From positions 183,116-247,115 of the forward strand of contig NZ_KI912405.1 of the NCBI RefSeq assembly GCF_000518245.1: a DNA stretch of 64,000 bases, given 5' to 3'. Below, piece after piece: positions 1 through 10,354 of this stretch. The DNA is from Brachyspira alvinipulli ATCC 51933. GTDB lineage: Bacteria > Spirochaetota > Brachyspiria > Brachyspirales > Brachyspiraceae. The position numbers and the translations under genes were made by a program. Below the pieces are notes generated by a model. That model ran no database searches, was not told the DNA's origin, and saw only the letters and a list, made by a program, of their open reading frames with translations. Position 1 is the first letter of the stretch, and every line of letters begins with the position of its first letter.

Positions 1-1602
1 AGAGGATATTTCCAAGCCAATGAAACAGTATTTACTGATATAAGAAGGACTTTAGAAAGTGTATTAAAATCAAATAAAAATATATACGATATACTTTATG
101 GAAATGAAATTCCATATAATACAGGCGGACTTTTCGTAAATGCAATTAATCCATATCCTGATACTTATGATCAAACATCAAGACCATGGTATAAAGGAGC
201 AATATCAAAAGATGGAATATTTATAACTGAGCCTTATGTTGATGCCAATTCCGGAGCTATAGCTATAACTTTATCATTAGCTGTATATACTAACAATGCA
301 TTAAAAGGTGTTATTGGAATAGATTTTTTGGAAATGAATACAATATTAGAAAAGGTTATAACTGACAAACAAGTTAATTTAATTACATCAGATGGTCTAT
401 ATATGTCTCATCAAAATAAAGACTATATATTTAATGATAAATATAATATATATCAAGAACCTTTATTTAAAGATGCAAAATCATTAGAAAATCCCAATGA
501 ATCAATAATGAAAATAGTAAAAAATGAATGGTATTCTATAAAAAATTTAAAAGGAACTCCATATAATTTGGTAATAAGAGGCTCAATGGATCCTATTCAT
601 AATAGAATAAGCAGAATGCTCATTATAACATTGGTAATGATGATAATATTATTAATTATACAAACATCTTTAGCAATATTTGTTGTAGTACCTATATCAC
701 AAATGCTTGATAAGGCTATGAATAGTATAGATCAGATGTCAAAAGGTAATTTTATAATAGAAAATTCTACAGATAATAAAAATTATAAATCTGGTTCTTT
801 AGTAGCTTACGTTAATAATATGAAAACTACAATTAGAGATGTAGTATTAAAATTAAACTCACATCTATCTACAATAAACACAGAAATTGAAAATATATCT
901 TCAAGCAGTGAATATTTATCTGATAGAAGCAATACTCAGGCTGCTGCTATAGAGGAATTAACGGGTTCAATGCAATCATTATCAAGTTCTATAAAAGAAA
1001 TATCATCTAACTCATTAAAAGCTAAAGATATGAGTACAAAAGTAATAGAAACTACATCTGTAGGAGTAGAAGCTGTTAATGAAATATCTATGCACATGCA
1101 TGATATATCTGAATCTAGCAAAAAGATATCTGAAATAACTAAATTGATACAATCTATAGCTTTTCAAACTAATATATTGGCTTTAAATGCTGCTGTTGAA
1201 GCTGCTCGTGCTGGAGAACAAGGAAGAGGTTTTGCTATAGTAGCAAGTGAAGTAAGAGCTTTAGCACAAACTGTAAATGAAGCTGCAACAAATATAACTA
1301 ATATAGTAGACGAAACTGTTAAAAAAATTGTAATTGGTAATGAATCCGCTGATAAATCTGCTGAAATTTTATCAAATATTAATAATTTAGTTAAAGATAT
1401 GGAAAAAGAATTATATGATATATCACAATCCATAATGCAAGAAGAAGATGGAATAATACAAATGAATACTGCTATAAGAGAATTAAATAATATAACTCAA
1501 GAAAATTCCAGCTTAGCATCTCAAAATTCTACATCAAGTGCTGAAATATCAAGTATGAGTAAAGAAATAGTTAATGAAATAGAATATTTTAAATTAAAAT
1601 AA
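1..1602 (+). CDS. Methyl-accepting chemotaxis protein, 5' end outside window
   Basis: The reading frame is open from base 1, so the start lies upstream; the first ATG inside the window is at 328. The visible part begins within an extracellular Cache-type sensor domain (RPWYKGA at about 184-204, then [10 protein letters not shown]), followed by a transmembrane segment at about 615-690, a HAMP-like linker and a cytoplasmic signalling domain. The conserved hairpin tip is clear ([20 protein letters not shown], 1161-1220). The family senses small ligands outside the cell and controls CheA kinase at the poles. No CheR-binding pentapeptide is seen at the C-terminus. The ligand cannot be inferred. 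Identity as a chemoreceptor is certain. Confidence 0.95.
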   Translation, partial: RGYFQANETVFTDIRRTLESVLKSNKNIYDILYGNEIPYNTGGLFVNAINPYPDTYDQTSRPWYKGAISKDGIFITEPYVDANSGAIAITLSLAVYTNNALKGVIGIDFLEMNTILEKVITDKQVNLITSDGLYMSHQNKDYIFNDKYNIYQEPLFKDAKSLENPNESIMKIVKNEWYSIKNLKGTPYNLVIRGSMDPIHNRISRMLIITLVMMIILLIIQTSLAIFVVVPISQMLDKAMNSIDQMSKGNFIIENSTDNKNYKSGSLVAYVNNMKTTIRDVVLKLNSHLSTINTEIENISSSSEYLSDRSNTQAAAIEELTGSMQSLSSSIKEISSNSLKAKDMSTKVIETTSVGVEAVNEISMHMHDISESSKKISEITKLIQSIAFQTNILALNAAVEAARAGEQGRGFAIVASEVRALAQTVNEAATNITNIVDETVKKIVIGNESADKSAEILSNINNLVKDMEKELYDISQSIMQEEDGIIQMNTAIRELNNITQENSSLASQNSTSSAEISSMSKEIVNEIEYFKLK

Positions 1603-1638
1603 AACAGGAAACATCTATGATATCCTATTTTTACTATT

Positions 1639-3384
1639 TCATAAAGAAAAGAATATCTTTCCATTTTCAATATTGGCACTTGCTACTAATATTTTAACTT
1701 TATTGCCAAGTTCATAAGCTTTTATTTTATCTATATATACACTTTGCATATCTTGATAGAATTTATAATTTGAACCAACATATGTAGATTCTATAAAACC
1801 TTCTATTTCTAACCCCTCAATCTCAACATAAATTCCATTTTTTGTTATAGAGCTTATAACTCCATAATACTCATCTCCAAGTCTATCTTTCATATATCTT
1901 GCAGCTTTTATCTGCATCATATAACGTTCTGCCTTTTTGGATGTTTTATCAAGCAATGAACAATTTTCACAAGAATTTACACAAATATTTTTTAATTTTT
2001 CATCTATAGCATCATTATTTTCTATTAAAGTATTTTTAACTATTCTATGAACAAGCAAATCAGCATATCTTCTTATAGGAGAAGTAAAATATGTATAATA
2101 ATCGAAACCTAAACCAAAGTGGCTTTTATTTACTGTACTATACGAAGAAGGCGTCATTGAACGAAGCAATACAGGTATCAATAAATTTTCATCTTGTTTT
2201 CCTTTAATTTCATCTATAAAAGTTTTTATATCATAACTCTTATCTTCAAGCTGCTTTAAATCATATCCTTTATTATGTGCTAATATTTTGAAATTATTAA
2301 ATCTGTATTCATCAGGAGATCCATGATAACGATATATAACACCATCATAATTTGAAAGTTTTTTTGCTATTTCGCTATTAGTAAGAACCATAAGCTCTTC
2401 TACTATTTTAGATGATTCTTTTTTCTCTTCAGGATAAAACTCTATAGGTATTCCATCATCATTTAATACTATTTTAACATCTTGATCTTCAAATTCTAAT
2501 CCCCTGCCCTCTTTTCTCTTTTTGTATAATATATTTTTTACATTTAAAGCATTATCTATTAATTCTAATAACCAGCTCTCATCCTCTGTCTCTTTTTTTA
2601 TTATTTTTTCAACATAATCATAAGATAATTTTCTATCAGATTTTATAATACTCTTACATATAGAAGAATCTAATATTTCTCCATTTCCATTTATATTTAC
2701 AATAAAAGTTAAAGCAAATCTGTCAACATTTTCATTTAAAGATATTATATTATTAGATAATATTTCTGGGAACATATTATATACAGTATCTATCAAATAG
2801 GTGGAATTTCCTCTATTTCTAGCTTCTAAATCAAGCGGAGAATCAAGCTCTATAAAATGGCTTACATCAGATATATGTATATAAACTTTATAATTATCAT
2901 CATTCAATTTTTCTATACTAAAAGCATCGTCTAAATCCTTTGAACTTTCACTGTCTATTGTTACAGTTTTAATATTTCTTAAATCAACTCTGTTATCTTC
3001 TATATTGTTAAAATCTGCATTATCATTTATTTCTTCAGCTAATTTCAAAAGTTCTTCATTAAAATCTAATTTTATATTATATGCCTTAGCTATGATTTGA
3101 GAATCCAATTTTGCATTATTAACATCAATATTAACTTTTACTGATTTTACAGTTTTAGGTGCCTCTTCTTTACCTTCTATCTTATTAATATACTGTCTGC
3201 CTTCTTTAGTAACTTTTAGCAAATTGCCGTCTGTTTTTTGTATATATCCGTCGCTTATAGCTTTTCTTATTAAATTAGTAAGAGATGTCTTTTCTATGGC
3301 TGTTTTTGAATTGAATTTTATAAATATATTATAATCCATCTGATTTTTCATTAATTTTCTTATTAATTCTTCTACTGTTTTCAT
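1639..3384 (-). CDS. rnr: RNase R / VacB-family 3'-5' exoribonuclease
   Basis: Processive 3'-5' RNA exonuclease of the RNB family. The N-terminus is winged-helix-like, followed by a region suggesting a reduced cold-shock domain. The RNB catalytic core has the aspartate cluster in DSESSKDLDDAFSIE, then HISDVSHFIE and YFTSPIRRYADLLVHR. A C-terminal S1 domain (YYGVISSITKNGIYVEIEG) follows. At about 581 residues it is far shorter than the roughly 800 of E. coli RNase R. An in-frame ATG lies 15 nt upstream at 3399, but AAGG sits about 7 nt before the ATG at 3384, so the later start (MKTVEELIRK) is preferred. It converges on the chemoreceptor gene with 36 bp between them. Confidence 0.92.
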   Translation of the reverse strand: MKTVEELIRKLMKNQMDYNIFIKFNSKTAIEKTSLTNLIRKAISDGYIQKTDGNLLKVTKEGRQYINKIEGKEEAPKTVKSVKVNIDVNNAKLDSQIIAKAYNIKLDFNEELLKLAEEINDNADFNNIEDNRVDLRNIKTVTIDSESSKDLDDAFSIEKLNDDNYKVYIHISDVSHFIELDSPLDLEARNRGNSTYLIDTVYNMFPEILSNNIISLNENVDRFALTFIVNINGNGEILDSSICKSIIKSDRKLSYDYVEKIIKKETEDESWLLELIDNALNVKNILYKKRKEGRGLEFEDQDVKIVLNDDGIPIEFYPEEKKESSKIVEELMVLTNSEIAKKLSNYDGVIYRYHGSPDEYRFNNFKILAHNKGYDLKQLEDKSYDIKTFIDEIKGKQDENLLIPVLLRSMTPSSYSTVNKSHFGLGFDYYTYFTSPIRRYADLLVHRIVKNTLIENNDAIDEKLKNICVNSCENCSLLDKTSKKAERYMMQIKAARYMKDRLGDEYYGVISSITKNGIYVEIEGLEIEGFIESTYVGSNYKFYQDMQSVYIDKIKAYELGNKVKILVASANIENGKIFFSL

Positions 3385-3551
3385 AATACGCCTTTTCATT
3401 AAAGTTAAAAATAAATATATACTTTTTTTGCTGTTATTTCAAATTAATATTATAAAAAAATGAAAATTATAATTTAATTACTATATATGGTTATTTTTTT
3501 ATTTTTGTATTATAATATTTATAAAACTTTATTATAAAAGAAATCATCATT

Positions 3552-4688
3552 ATGAACAATTTAATAAATGAGAATAGCATAGTATACAAATTGACAAAAA
3601 TATATGAACAATACGGATACAAAAAAATCAAATTAAGCAAATTTGAAGATTATAATTTATATAATAATTATAAAGATTTTCTTCAAACAGAGCATATATT
3701 AACATTTATGAATTTAAATGGAAATTTACAGTCTTTAAGACCAGATGTCACTTTATCAATAGTAAAAAAAATACTAAAAGATAATGATAAATACACAAAT
3801 AAAGTATACTATATAGAGGATATATATAAAATAGATGAAGTTTCTAATGAATATGAGGAAATACAGCAAATTGGTGCAGAAATAATAGGAACTTTAACTA
3901 AATATTCAAACCTAGAAATAATAAGTATGGCAATAGACAGCTTAAAATCAATAAATGATGATTATATATTAGAAATATCAAGTATAGACTTTATGTTCGC
4001 TCTTATAGATGAATTAAATCTAGAAGAGGATAAAAAAATGGAAATACTAAATCTGATATATAGTAAAAATAAACATGATTTGGAAAAGGCATTATCGTAT
4101 AATAATATCAGCAGCAAATATAAAGATTCTATAATATCATTGATAGATTTCTCAGGAAGTTATAAAGAAGTTTTAAAAAAAATAGAAACATTAATAATAA
4201 ATGAAAAAATGCAAAGTGCTTATGATGAATTAAATGCTCTATCATCTGTATTTGAACTATATAATAATTTTGAAAATATTTTCATAGATTTTTCTATAGA
4301 GAGTAAATTGGGATATTATAACGGTATTATATTTAAAGGATACATAAAAGGCAATAATGATGCTGTTCTATCCGGCGGAAGATATGATAAACTGCTTGCT
4401 AAATTTAATGCCCATGAAGTAAATGAAAAAAATAAAAAAAATGCTATAGGTTTTGCTGTTTATATAGATAAACTGTATACACAAAACATTAATAAAAATG
4501 AATACGATTTTGATATGCTCATTTTGTATAACAGCGGAGAAGAAAGATTATTATTGACAAAAGTACACGAATTCATAAAGAGCGGTAAAAAAGTAAGAAC
4601 TGATATATATACAGATAACTATAATACAAATTATAATTACAAAGAAGTATATATATTTGATAATAATACTTTAATCAAAAAAACTTAA
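3552..4688 (+). CDS. hisZ: HisZ, ATP phosphoribosyltransferase regulatory subunit
   Basis: A histidyl-tRNA-synthetase-like protein without the anticodon-binding domain. Such proteins pair with short-form HisG to make the active, feedback-regulated first enzyme of histidine synthesis. The class II synthetase fold shows in LRPDVTLSIVKK (near residue 65) and in the late GYYNGIIFKGY ... VLSGGRYDKLL. The 378-residue length fits HisZ. Short-form hisG follows 378 bp downstream and hisD after that, which supports HisZ over a true synthetase. The stop overlaps by 4 bp the stop of a small opposite-strand ORF. Confidence 0.9.
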   Translation: MNNLINENSIVYKLTKIYEQYGYKKIKLSKFEDYNLYNNYKDFLQTEHILTFMNLNGNLQSLRPDVTLSIVKKILKDNDKYTNKVYYIEDIYKIDEVSNEYEEIQQIGAEIIGTLTKYSNLEIISMAIDSLKSINDDYILEISSIDFMFALIDELNLEEDKKMEILNLIYSKNKHDLEKALSYNNISSKYKDSIISLIDFSGSYKEVLKKIETLIINEKMQSAYDELNALSSVFELYNNFENIFIDFSIESKLGYYNGIIFKGYIKGNNDAVLSGGRYDKLLAKFNAHEVNEKNKKNAIGFAVYIDKLYTQNINKNEYDFDMLILYNSGEERLLLTKVHEFIKSGKKVRTDIYTDNYNTNYNYKEVYIFDNNTLIKKT

Positions 4689-4813
4689 TCCTTTTTTGTA
4701 TCTAATAATATTACTTTAGTTACAAAAGGATGTACTTTTACTATAGTACCATCATTAAGTTTTGATTCTAATAAAGTTTTTTTAGTAGTTTCCATGTTTA
4801 AATTGTTAGACAT
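4685..4813 (-). CDS. Small 42-residue protein of unknown function
   Basis: A 43-codon frame with a very strong ribosome binding site (TAGGGGGTGA, 5 nt before the ATG). The protein starts MSNNLNMETTKKT and continues ESKLNDGTIVKVHPFVTKV before ending in DTKKD. It has no signal peptide, membrane segment or cysteine, and I recognise no family. It lies on the minus strand between hisZ and hisG, and its stop overlaps the hisZ stop. The quality of the ribosome site and a plausible amphipathic composition suggest real translation; regulation of the neighbouring his genes by antisense transcription is only a possibility. Confidence 0.55.
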   Translation of the reverse strand: MSNNLNMETTKKTLLESKLNDGTIVKVHPFVTKVILLDTKKD

Positions 4814-5066
4814 ATAGTCACCCCCTATTAACTTAGTATATAAATCATATTTGAATTGTCAAGAAAATGTATACAATTAATAATATTTTTTTACATATTA
4901 TCATAATAATACAACTCTTAAAAAAGAAAAGATTTCATTTTTTATAAACACTAAAGAATAATAAACAGCATAATAATAACAAAAAATATTAACATTACTA
5001 TTTGAAAAAATATTTTATTATATTATAATGTTTTTTAAAATTTAAAACTATTAAAGAATATAGATT

Positions 5067-5687
5067 ATGATTAATATAGCATTGCCTAAAGGAAGATTAG
5101 TAAAAAAAGTTTATAGTCTATTTGAAAGTATGGGCTATGAAAATAAAGAATTACTTGAAGATAATAGGAAATTAGTATTTGAAAATAAAGATAAAAATGT
5201 AAGGTATCTAATAGTAAAGCCTTCTGATGTAGGAATATATGTTGAAAAAGGGGTTGCTGATATAGGTATTGTAGGAAAGGATATACTTCTTGAAAATAAT
5301 CATGATGTTTATGAACTTCTTGATTTGAAATTTGGAAAATGCAGAGTTTGTATGGCATCTGTTAACGGATACAAAGAAGATATTGAAAGAAGATTAAGAG
5401 TTGCTACAAAGTATGTTAATATATCAAAAAATTATTTTAACTCTATAAACAGAGATGTTGAAATAATAAAATTAAACGGATCTATTGAATTAGCTCCGAT
5501 ACTTAATCTTTCTGATGTGATTGTTGATATAGTAGAAACAGGAAGCACATTAAAAGAAAATAACCTTACTGTTATAAAAGAAATTATTGATTATATAAGT
5601 GCAAGATTAATAGTTAATAAAGTAAGCTATAAGTTTAAAAATGATTTAATAAAAACTATAGTTAAAAATATAGAAGAAGTTTTATAA
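5067..5687 (+). CDS. hisG: ATP phosphoribosyltransferase, short form
   Basis: Catalyses the first step of histidine synthesis, joining ATP and PRPP to give phosphoribosyl-ATP. At 206 residues it is the short form, lacking the C-terminal regulatory domain and so needing HisZ. The N-terminus INIALPKGRL is the family start, VEKGVADIGIVGKDILLE is typical of the substrate-binding domain, and DVIVDIVETGSTLKENNL is the PRPP-binding signature. hisD follows after 10 bp, so the two are co-transcribed. The ATG has only a weak upstream GA-rich stretch (AAAGAATATAG). A TATAAT-like box lies near 5020. Confidence 0.95.
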   Translation: MINIALPKGRLVKKVYSLFESMGYENKELLEDNRKLVFENKDKNVRYLIVKPSDVGIYVEKGVADIGIVGKDILLENNHDVYELLDLKFGKCRVCMASVNGYKEDIERRLRVATKYVNISKNYFNSINRDVEIIKLNGSIELAPILNLSDVIVDIVETGSTLKENNLTVIKEIIDYISARLIVNKVSYKFKNDLIKTIVKNIEEVL

Positions 5688-5697
5688 AGGAAGTTTT

Positions 5698-6972
5698 ATG
5701 ATAAAAGTAATTAATTATAAAGAATGCAAATCATTAGATGATATATTATTAAGAAGTCAATTCAGCTATGATGATGTTAATGAAAAAGTGAAGGATATAT
5801 TAGAAGATGTAAAACAAAACGGAGATAATGCATTAAAAAAATATGCTAAAATGTTTGATAATGCTGAAATAGATAATTTAGAAGTAACAGAAAAAGAAAT
5901 AGAAGAAGCATATAACAGAGTTGATGAGAAGTTTAAAGAAACATTAAAGCTAGCCTATAACAATATAGAAAAGTTCCATAAAAAACAATTAAGAAATAGT
6001 TATATAACCAATGAAGAAGACGGAATAGTAATGGGACAGATTATAAACCCAATAGAAAAAGTTGGAGTTTATATTCCTGGAGGCACAGCAGTTTATCCTT
6101 CAACAGTACTTATGAATGTAATACCTGCTAAAGTTGCCGGAGTAAAGGAAATAATATTAGTATCTCCTCCAAACAAAGAAGGAAAAATAAATGATAATAT
6201 ATTAGCAGCAGCAAAAATAGCAGGAGTAAACAGAGTATTCAAAACAGGAGGTGCTCAGGCAATAGCAGCTTTAAGTTACGGTACAGAGTCTATTCCAAAA
6301 GTATATAAAATAGTAGGACCAGGAAATATATATGTTGCTATGGCTAAAAGATTAGTATTTGGAGAGGTTTCTATCGATATGGTGGCAGGCCCTAGCGAAG
6401 TATTAATAATAGCAGATGAAACAGCAAATCATATACATATAGCTTCTGATATGCTTGCTCAGGCTGAACATGATAAATTAGCTTCAAGTATATTAATAAC
6501 AACATCTAAAGAAATAGCAGAAAAAACAAAAGAAGAATTATACAAACAATTAGAAAAATTAGGCCGTAAAGATATAGCAATGGAATCTATAGAAAATAAC
6601 GGTAGAATAATAATAACTGAAAATATAGATGAAGCAATATACATAAGCAATGAAATAGCTCCTGAACATTTAGAGATAAGTATAAAAGAGCCTTTCTCTG
6701 TATTAAGCAAAATAAAAAATGCTGGATCAATATTCTTGGGAGATTATACTCCAGAAGCATTAGGCGATTATTTATCAGGTGCAAACCATGTAATACCTAC
6801 AAGCGGAACAGCTAAATTTGCTTCTCCTTTATCAGTAGACGACTTTATAAAGAAATCATATATAACTTATTATACTAAAGAGGCATTAAGCAAAGTAAAA
6901 GATAATATTATTAATTTTGCTGAGCGTGAAAGTTTAGGAGCACATGCCAATTCTGTAAAAGTGAGATTTTAA
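5698..6972 (+). CDS. hisD: Histidinol dehydrogenase
   Basis: Performs the last two oxidations of histidine synthesis, L-histidinol to histidine with NAD and zinc. The 424-residue length is normal. Diagnostic stretches are [32 protein letters not shown], the signature [30 protein letters not shown] and the late PEHLEI. AAAGGAAG precedes the ATG. The gene follows hisG by 10 bp. Its stop overlaps the convergent MATE gene stop by 4 bp. No other his genes are in the window, so the pathway is split across the genome. Confidence 0.97.
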   Translation: MIKVINYKECKSLDDILLRSQFSYDDVNEKVKDILEDVKQNGDNALKKYAKMFDNAEIDNLEVTEKEIEEAYNRVDEKFKETLKLAYNNIEKFHKKQLRNSYITNEEDGIVMGQIINPIEKVGVYIPGGTAVYPSTVLMNVIPAKVAGVKEIILVSPPNKEGKINDNILAAAKIAGVNRVFKTGGAQAIAALSYGTESIPKVYKIVGPGNIYVAMAKRLVFGEVSIDMVAGPSEVLIIADETANHIHIASDMLAQAEHDKLASSILITTSKEIAEKTKEELYKQLEKLGRKDIAMESIENNGRIIITENIDEAIYISNEIAPEHLEISIKEPFSVLSKIKNAGSIFLGDYTPEALGDYLSGANHVIPTSGTAKFASPLSVDDFIKKSYITYYTKEALSKVKDNIINFAERESLGAHANSVKVRF

Positions 6973-8333
6973 TTATTAGTAATATTGGCATTCTTCTGCC
7001 ATTTGTTTGATTTTAAATAGTACATGCTGAATAAAGTATTTATTATGTAGCATATACCCATAGAAAACCATATACCCATAAGTTCAAATTTTGGGGATAA
7101 TGTGTATGCTAACAATGTTCTTAATACAAGAGTTGTAGAAGTTGTAAATACCATTATAACAATAGTTTTACCTGCTCCATTAATTACTCCGTTACATACG
7201 AACATAATAGAATAGAAAATAAATATAGGCATTATAGTATAAATATAACTTCTTGCATATTCAAAAACCTGCATATCTTTTGTAAACATTCGTATAAGTA
7301 AATAAGGATTAACAACAGAGAATATGCTCATAACAGATGATATTACAAGTCCTATTATAATACCGCTTTTTAAAATTTCTTTTACTCTCTCTATCTTTTT
7401 AGCTCCAATATTTTGTGCCGACATTGTCATAACAGCATTACCCAAAGCAGCTATAGGCATAATAAATAGCGACTCTACCCTATTTACTATAGCAACTGTT
7501 GCACTTGCTGCCTCTCCAAAACTGCTTATAAGTCTTGTAATTATAAGCCAGCCGAATGATACTATAAATTGATTAAATGATATTGGAATGCCTAATTTCA
7601 TTATTTTTTTTGTCATTTCTAAATCAAATGTAAATATAAAAGGATTAATCTTTATAAAACTATTTTTAAATCTTAAATAAGTTGTACTAATTAATACAGA
7701 AGTAAATTGAGAAATAACTGTAGCAATAGCAGCACCTTTCAGTCCCATAGCCGGGATTATCCAAAAACCTTTTATTAGTATAGGATCTAATATTATGTTA
7801 AGTACAGATGATACAATTAGAAATATTAAAGGTCTTACACTATCTCCTACAGCTCTAAGTATTGAAGATATAAAAAAGTAAGCATAAGCAAAAGGCAAAC
7901 CTATTATTGATATTCTTAAATAAATTAAAGCCATATCCATAGCATCTGAAGGAGTATTCATTATAACTAATATTTGTCTTGAAAATATAAGCATTAAAGA
8001 ACCTACAGTAAAAAGTATAATGACTCCTAATGTAGTAGATACTTTTATTACATGACTTACTGTATCATAATCTTTGGCTCCGTAATACTGAGAAACTATA
8101 ACTCCGTTAGCCATATTAACACCGAAAGCAAAAGAACCTATAAGCAGCATTATTGGAAAACTTACAGCAACAGATGATAGTCCTAGAGGTCCTATGATAT
8201 TGCCTATCCAAATACTGTCCACTATATTATAAACAACACTTAATATATTAGAAAGCAGTATTGGTATAAGAAGTTTTATAAGAGTCGGAACTACTTTTTC
8301 TTCTGTTAAATCTGTACCTATATGATTAGCCAT
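6969..8333 (-). CDS. MATE-family multidrug/organic cation exporter
   Basis: A 454-residue membrane protein with about twelve hydrophobic segments arranged as two similar halves. Early sequence (LTEEKVVPTLIKLLIPILLSNI ... VYNIVDSIWIGNIIGPLGLSS) is typical of MATE exporters, which expel drugs or metabolites in exchange for sodium or protons. The substrate cannot be told from sequence. Its stop overlaps hisD in convergent orientation. Downstream of its start codon on the other side lies an 827-bp gene-free stretch filled with the composite repeat. Confidence 0.9.
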   Translation of the reverse strand: MANHIGTDLTEEKVVPTLIKLLIPILLSNILSVVYNIVDSIWIGNIIGPLGLSSVAVSFPIMLLIGSFAFGVNMANGVIVSQYYGAKDYDTVSHVIKVSTTLGVIILFTVGSLMLIFSRQILVIMNTPSDAMDMALIYLRISIIGLPFAYAYFFISSILRAVGDSVRPLIFLIVSSVLNIILDPILIKGFWIIPAMGLKGAAIATVISQFTSVLISTTYLRFKNSFIKINPFIFTFDLEMTKKIMKLGIPISFNQFIVSFGWLIITRLISSFGEAASATVAIVNRVESLFIMPIAALGNAVMTMSAQNIGAKKIERVKEILKSGIIIGLVISSVMSIFSVVNPYLLIRMFTKDMQVFEYARSYIYTIMPIFIFYSIMFVCNGVINGAGKTIVIMVFTTSTTLVLRTLLAYTLSPKFELMGIWFSMGICYIINTLFSMYYLKSNKWQKNANITNN

Positions 8334-8416
8334 ATATTTTATAACCTCAAATTAAACTTGATCTATTATAAACTATATGATAATTAATTAAATAGAAAAA
8401 TATAAAATTTATAAAA

Positions 8417-9146
8417 CGCACGGTTAAGTAGTTTATTTATAATAAAAATTAGAATTATAATCAGTATAAAATAAGATAGCATTATTCTGCGTGCGGTAAA
8501 TTCGTACTAATTTTTTAAAAACTAGGGCGGGCGTTATATTTTCTAATTAAATTCTAAATAAAAAGCAGAAAATACAAAATGCATTAATAAACTTAAAGGG
8601 TGGGCAAATGTAATTAATTTTTAAAACTTAATTACATACCCCGCACTTTAATATATACTGAAAATTTTTGAGTTTGTCAATCAATACACTTTATGTAGAA
8701 TTATCAACTTTTTTGCCGCACAAAAAAGTTGCTGCCACAGGCACGCTTCGCGAAAACGCAATTGCTAGAACTTTATATTTTAAGAATATCTATCAAATAT
8801 GGTGTAATACCCTAATTTTAGGTTAAAAATGCAGTTGTTTTGGTTCTTTTATACCAATACCGAAAGGTACCTACTCGGTAAAAGAACTGGGGTATGGGGC
8901 AAAGCCCCATATATTAAAAAGAAACTATAGTTTTATTTTTGACAAAATATAGTTGTTTAGGTATATATTGCTTATTTAAAAAATATTAACTTCAATTTCT
9001 TTTTTAATTAAATTAGAAAATAAAGCCCCCGCACAAATTCTTATTAACTTTACAACTTATTCAACGCAAGATTAATCTTTTATGATTTTATAGATTTAAA
9101 TAAAATAGCATTTAATTTTATTATTTAGTTTTGTTTACCGTGCGAT
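8417..9146. repeat. Composite intergenic repeat, copy 1
   Basis: This fills the gene-free stretch between the MATE and nuclease genes. It is bounded by inverted CGCACGGT (8417) and ACCGTGCG (9138). Inside, in order: a GC-richer inverted repeat (GGGTGGGCAAATGTAATT at 8598 against AATTACATACCCCGCAC), a 32-bp block at 8650-8681 shared with copy 2 (2 mismatches), a block containing GCCGCA and CACAGGCAC, a perfect hairpin ATGGGGC-AAA-GCCCCAT near 8895, and a 31-bp block identical to copy 2. I see no open frame. Related copies lie at 14.2, 21.5 and 59.9 kb. Confidence 0.7.
8939..8969 (+). promoter_or_regulatory. Consensus promoter inside repeat copy 1
   Basis: TTGACA, 17 bp, then TATATA/TATATT. 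The 31-bp block is identical to 14728-14758 in copy 2. Here it points towards the 3' end of the minus-strand nuclease gene, so a transcript from it would be antisense to that gene. Confidence 0.5.
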
Positions 9147-9160
9147 AAAATATATAAATC

Positions 9161-10234
9161 TTACTTACTGCATATACTTTCAACGTCTTTTTCTAGAAGT
9201 TCTATAACTTTTTCGGTAAAGTCGTATAATTCTTTTTCCTGCTGCGGAAATTGAAATTCCTTTACCCATCTGTCGTCAAAATAAAAAGTATCATCAAATA
9301 AATTATGTTTTTTAAGCCAAGCCTCTATATCTTTATTATCTTTCTCCCATTTTTTTATAAGTTTTGGATCATCTCCTGTATTTTCACTTCTTGAAAATAA
9401 ATTAAACTTATAATAATCATTATATGCATATATGGCTATAGCATAATTAAGTCCTCTTTTCTTGCTTTCAAAATCTCTGTAAAAACATTCTTTACACTTA
9501 TCACCTTTAAATCTTGAAACTAAGTTATTAATACGAGTTACAATCAAATTATTATACATATCTACTATTAATTTTATTTTTTCGTATTCATCAGTATTAT
9601 TTATTATTTCTTTATAAAAATCTTGTGTTAATTTATCCATTTTAGTTACTCCTGTTTCTCTTAATATTTTTAAATAATGATCTGCTAATAATATCCATTC
9701 TTTAGCTTCATTATTTTCTATAAAATCATTTAAACTATTTTCTATTACTTTAGTATAAAAATCTTCATCTTCTCCATCATATCCATATATGATTTTGATT
9801 TTTTCTTTTGGTATATCTTTTATAGACTGAGATGTAGGCTGTTTTAATGTATCAGGAGATAAATATACTATTTTATCAACTTCTAAATTCTTTTTTAGGC
9901 AATTATTATAATATCTTGATAATTGTTCATTCATATCTTTAGCCCATCTAAGCTTATTTTCTATAATTATACAGTTTATACCAGATTTAATTAAAATATC
10001 AATTTTATTTTCTTCTCTTACAACTGAATAATCATTATTTAAATATTTAGAAGTATCAACATCTATAAAATCAAGAAAATATTTTAATACCGTTTCATGC
10101 TCTAAAAGTTTTGCTATTATATCAGAATGAAAATTTTCTTTGTAATATGTATCAGAAATAAGTTCAAATATATTAAAAGGACAATCTTCACTAAAAGTAT
10201 TTTTCTTGATATAATCACGATATTTTTCAAGCAT
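9161..10234 (-). CDS. PD-(D/E)XK nuclease family protein, 5' end frameshifted
   Basis: The 357-residue intact frame has a restriction-endonuclease-like core. NFHSDIIAKLLEH is followed by REENKIDILI and, about ten residues later, IIIENKL, giving the D ... (D/E)xK catalytic pattern. The downstream region resembles the PDDEXK_4 type found in accessory genome regions. Function is probably DNA cleavage, possibly in defence; the partner is unknown. The frame begins at an ATG with no clear ribosome site. A well-initiated frame upstream (10341) appears to be the true 5' end, split off at an A6 run. The gene sits 13 bp plus that fragment downstream of a small zinc protein gene, suggesting one operon. 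Confidence 0.75.
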   Translation of the reverse strand: MLEKYRDYIKKNTFSEDCPFNIFELISDTYYKENFHSDIIAKLLEHETVLKYFLDFIDVDTSKYLNNDYSVVREENKIDILIKSGINCIIIENKLRWAKDMNEQLSRYYNNCLKKNLEVDKIVYLSPDTLKQPTSQSIKDIPKEKIKIIYGYDGEDEDFYTKVIENSLNDFIENNEAKEWILLADHYLKILRETGVTKMDKLTQDFYKEIINNTDEYEKIKLIVDMYNNLIVTRINNLVSRFKGDKCKECFYRDFESKKRGLNYAIAIYAYNDYYKFNLFSRSENTGDDPKLIKKWEKDNKDIEAWLKKHNLFDDTFYFDDRWVKEFQFPQQEKELYDFTEKVIELLEKDVESICSK

Positions 10235-10341
10235 ATCATTATTGACATATTTTGAATAGAAAAAATATCTTTTATAATTTCTTTAGATCTATTAAATGGA
10301 AATTGCCAAGTATTTTTTAAATCTTCAATCGTATAATTCAT
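10235..10341 (-). pseudogene. Detached 5' end of the PD-(D/E)XK nuclease gene
   Basis: An ATG at 10341 has a strong ribosome site (GAGAGGG, 5 nt away) and reads MNYTIEDLKNTWQFPFNRS, then KEIIKDIF. After this point its frame degenerates into a hydrophobic stretch. Adding one A to the A6 run at 10260-10265 (plus strand) joins it smoothly to YSKYVNNDMLEKYRDYIKK, the nuclease N-terminus. I infer a single gene of about 394 codons interrupted by a one-base loss, a sequencing error or a slippage site. Confidence 0.6.
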
Positions 10342-10354
10342 TAATCCCTCTCAA

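Noticed and set aside
8700..8910. Short coding fragments in the repeat (KELGYGAKPH-like)
   Set aside because: No start with a ribosome site, many stops, and the same DNA recurs as non-coding repeat elsewhere.
10117..10341. 74-residue hydrophobic ORF as a separate protein
   Set aside because: Only its first 25-30 residues look coding; the rest is the nuclease gene read out of frame.
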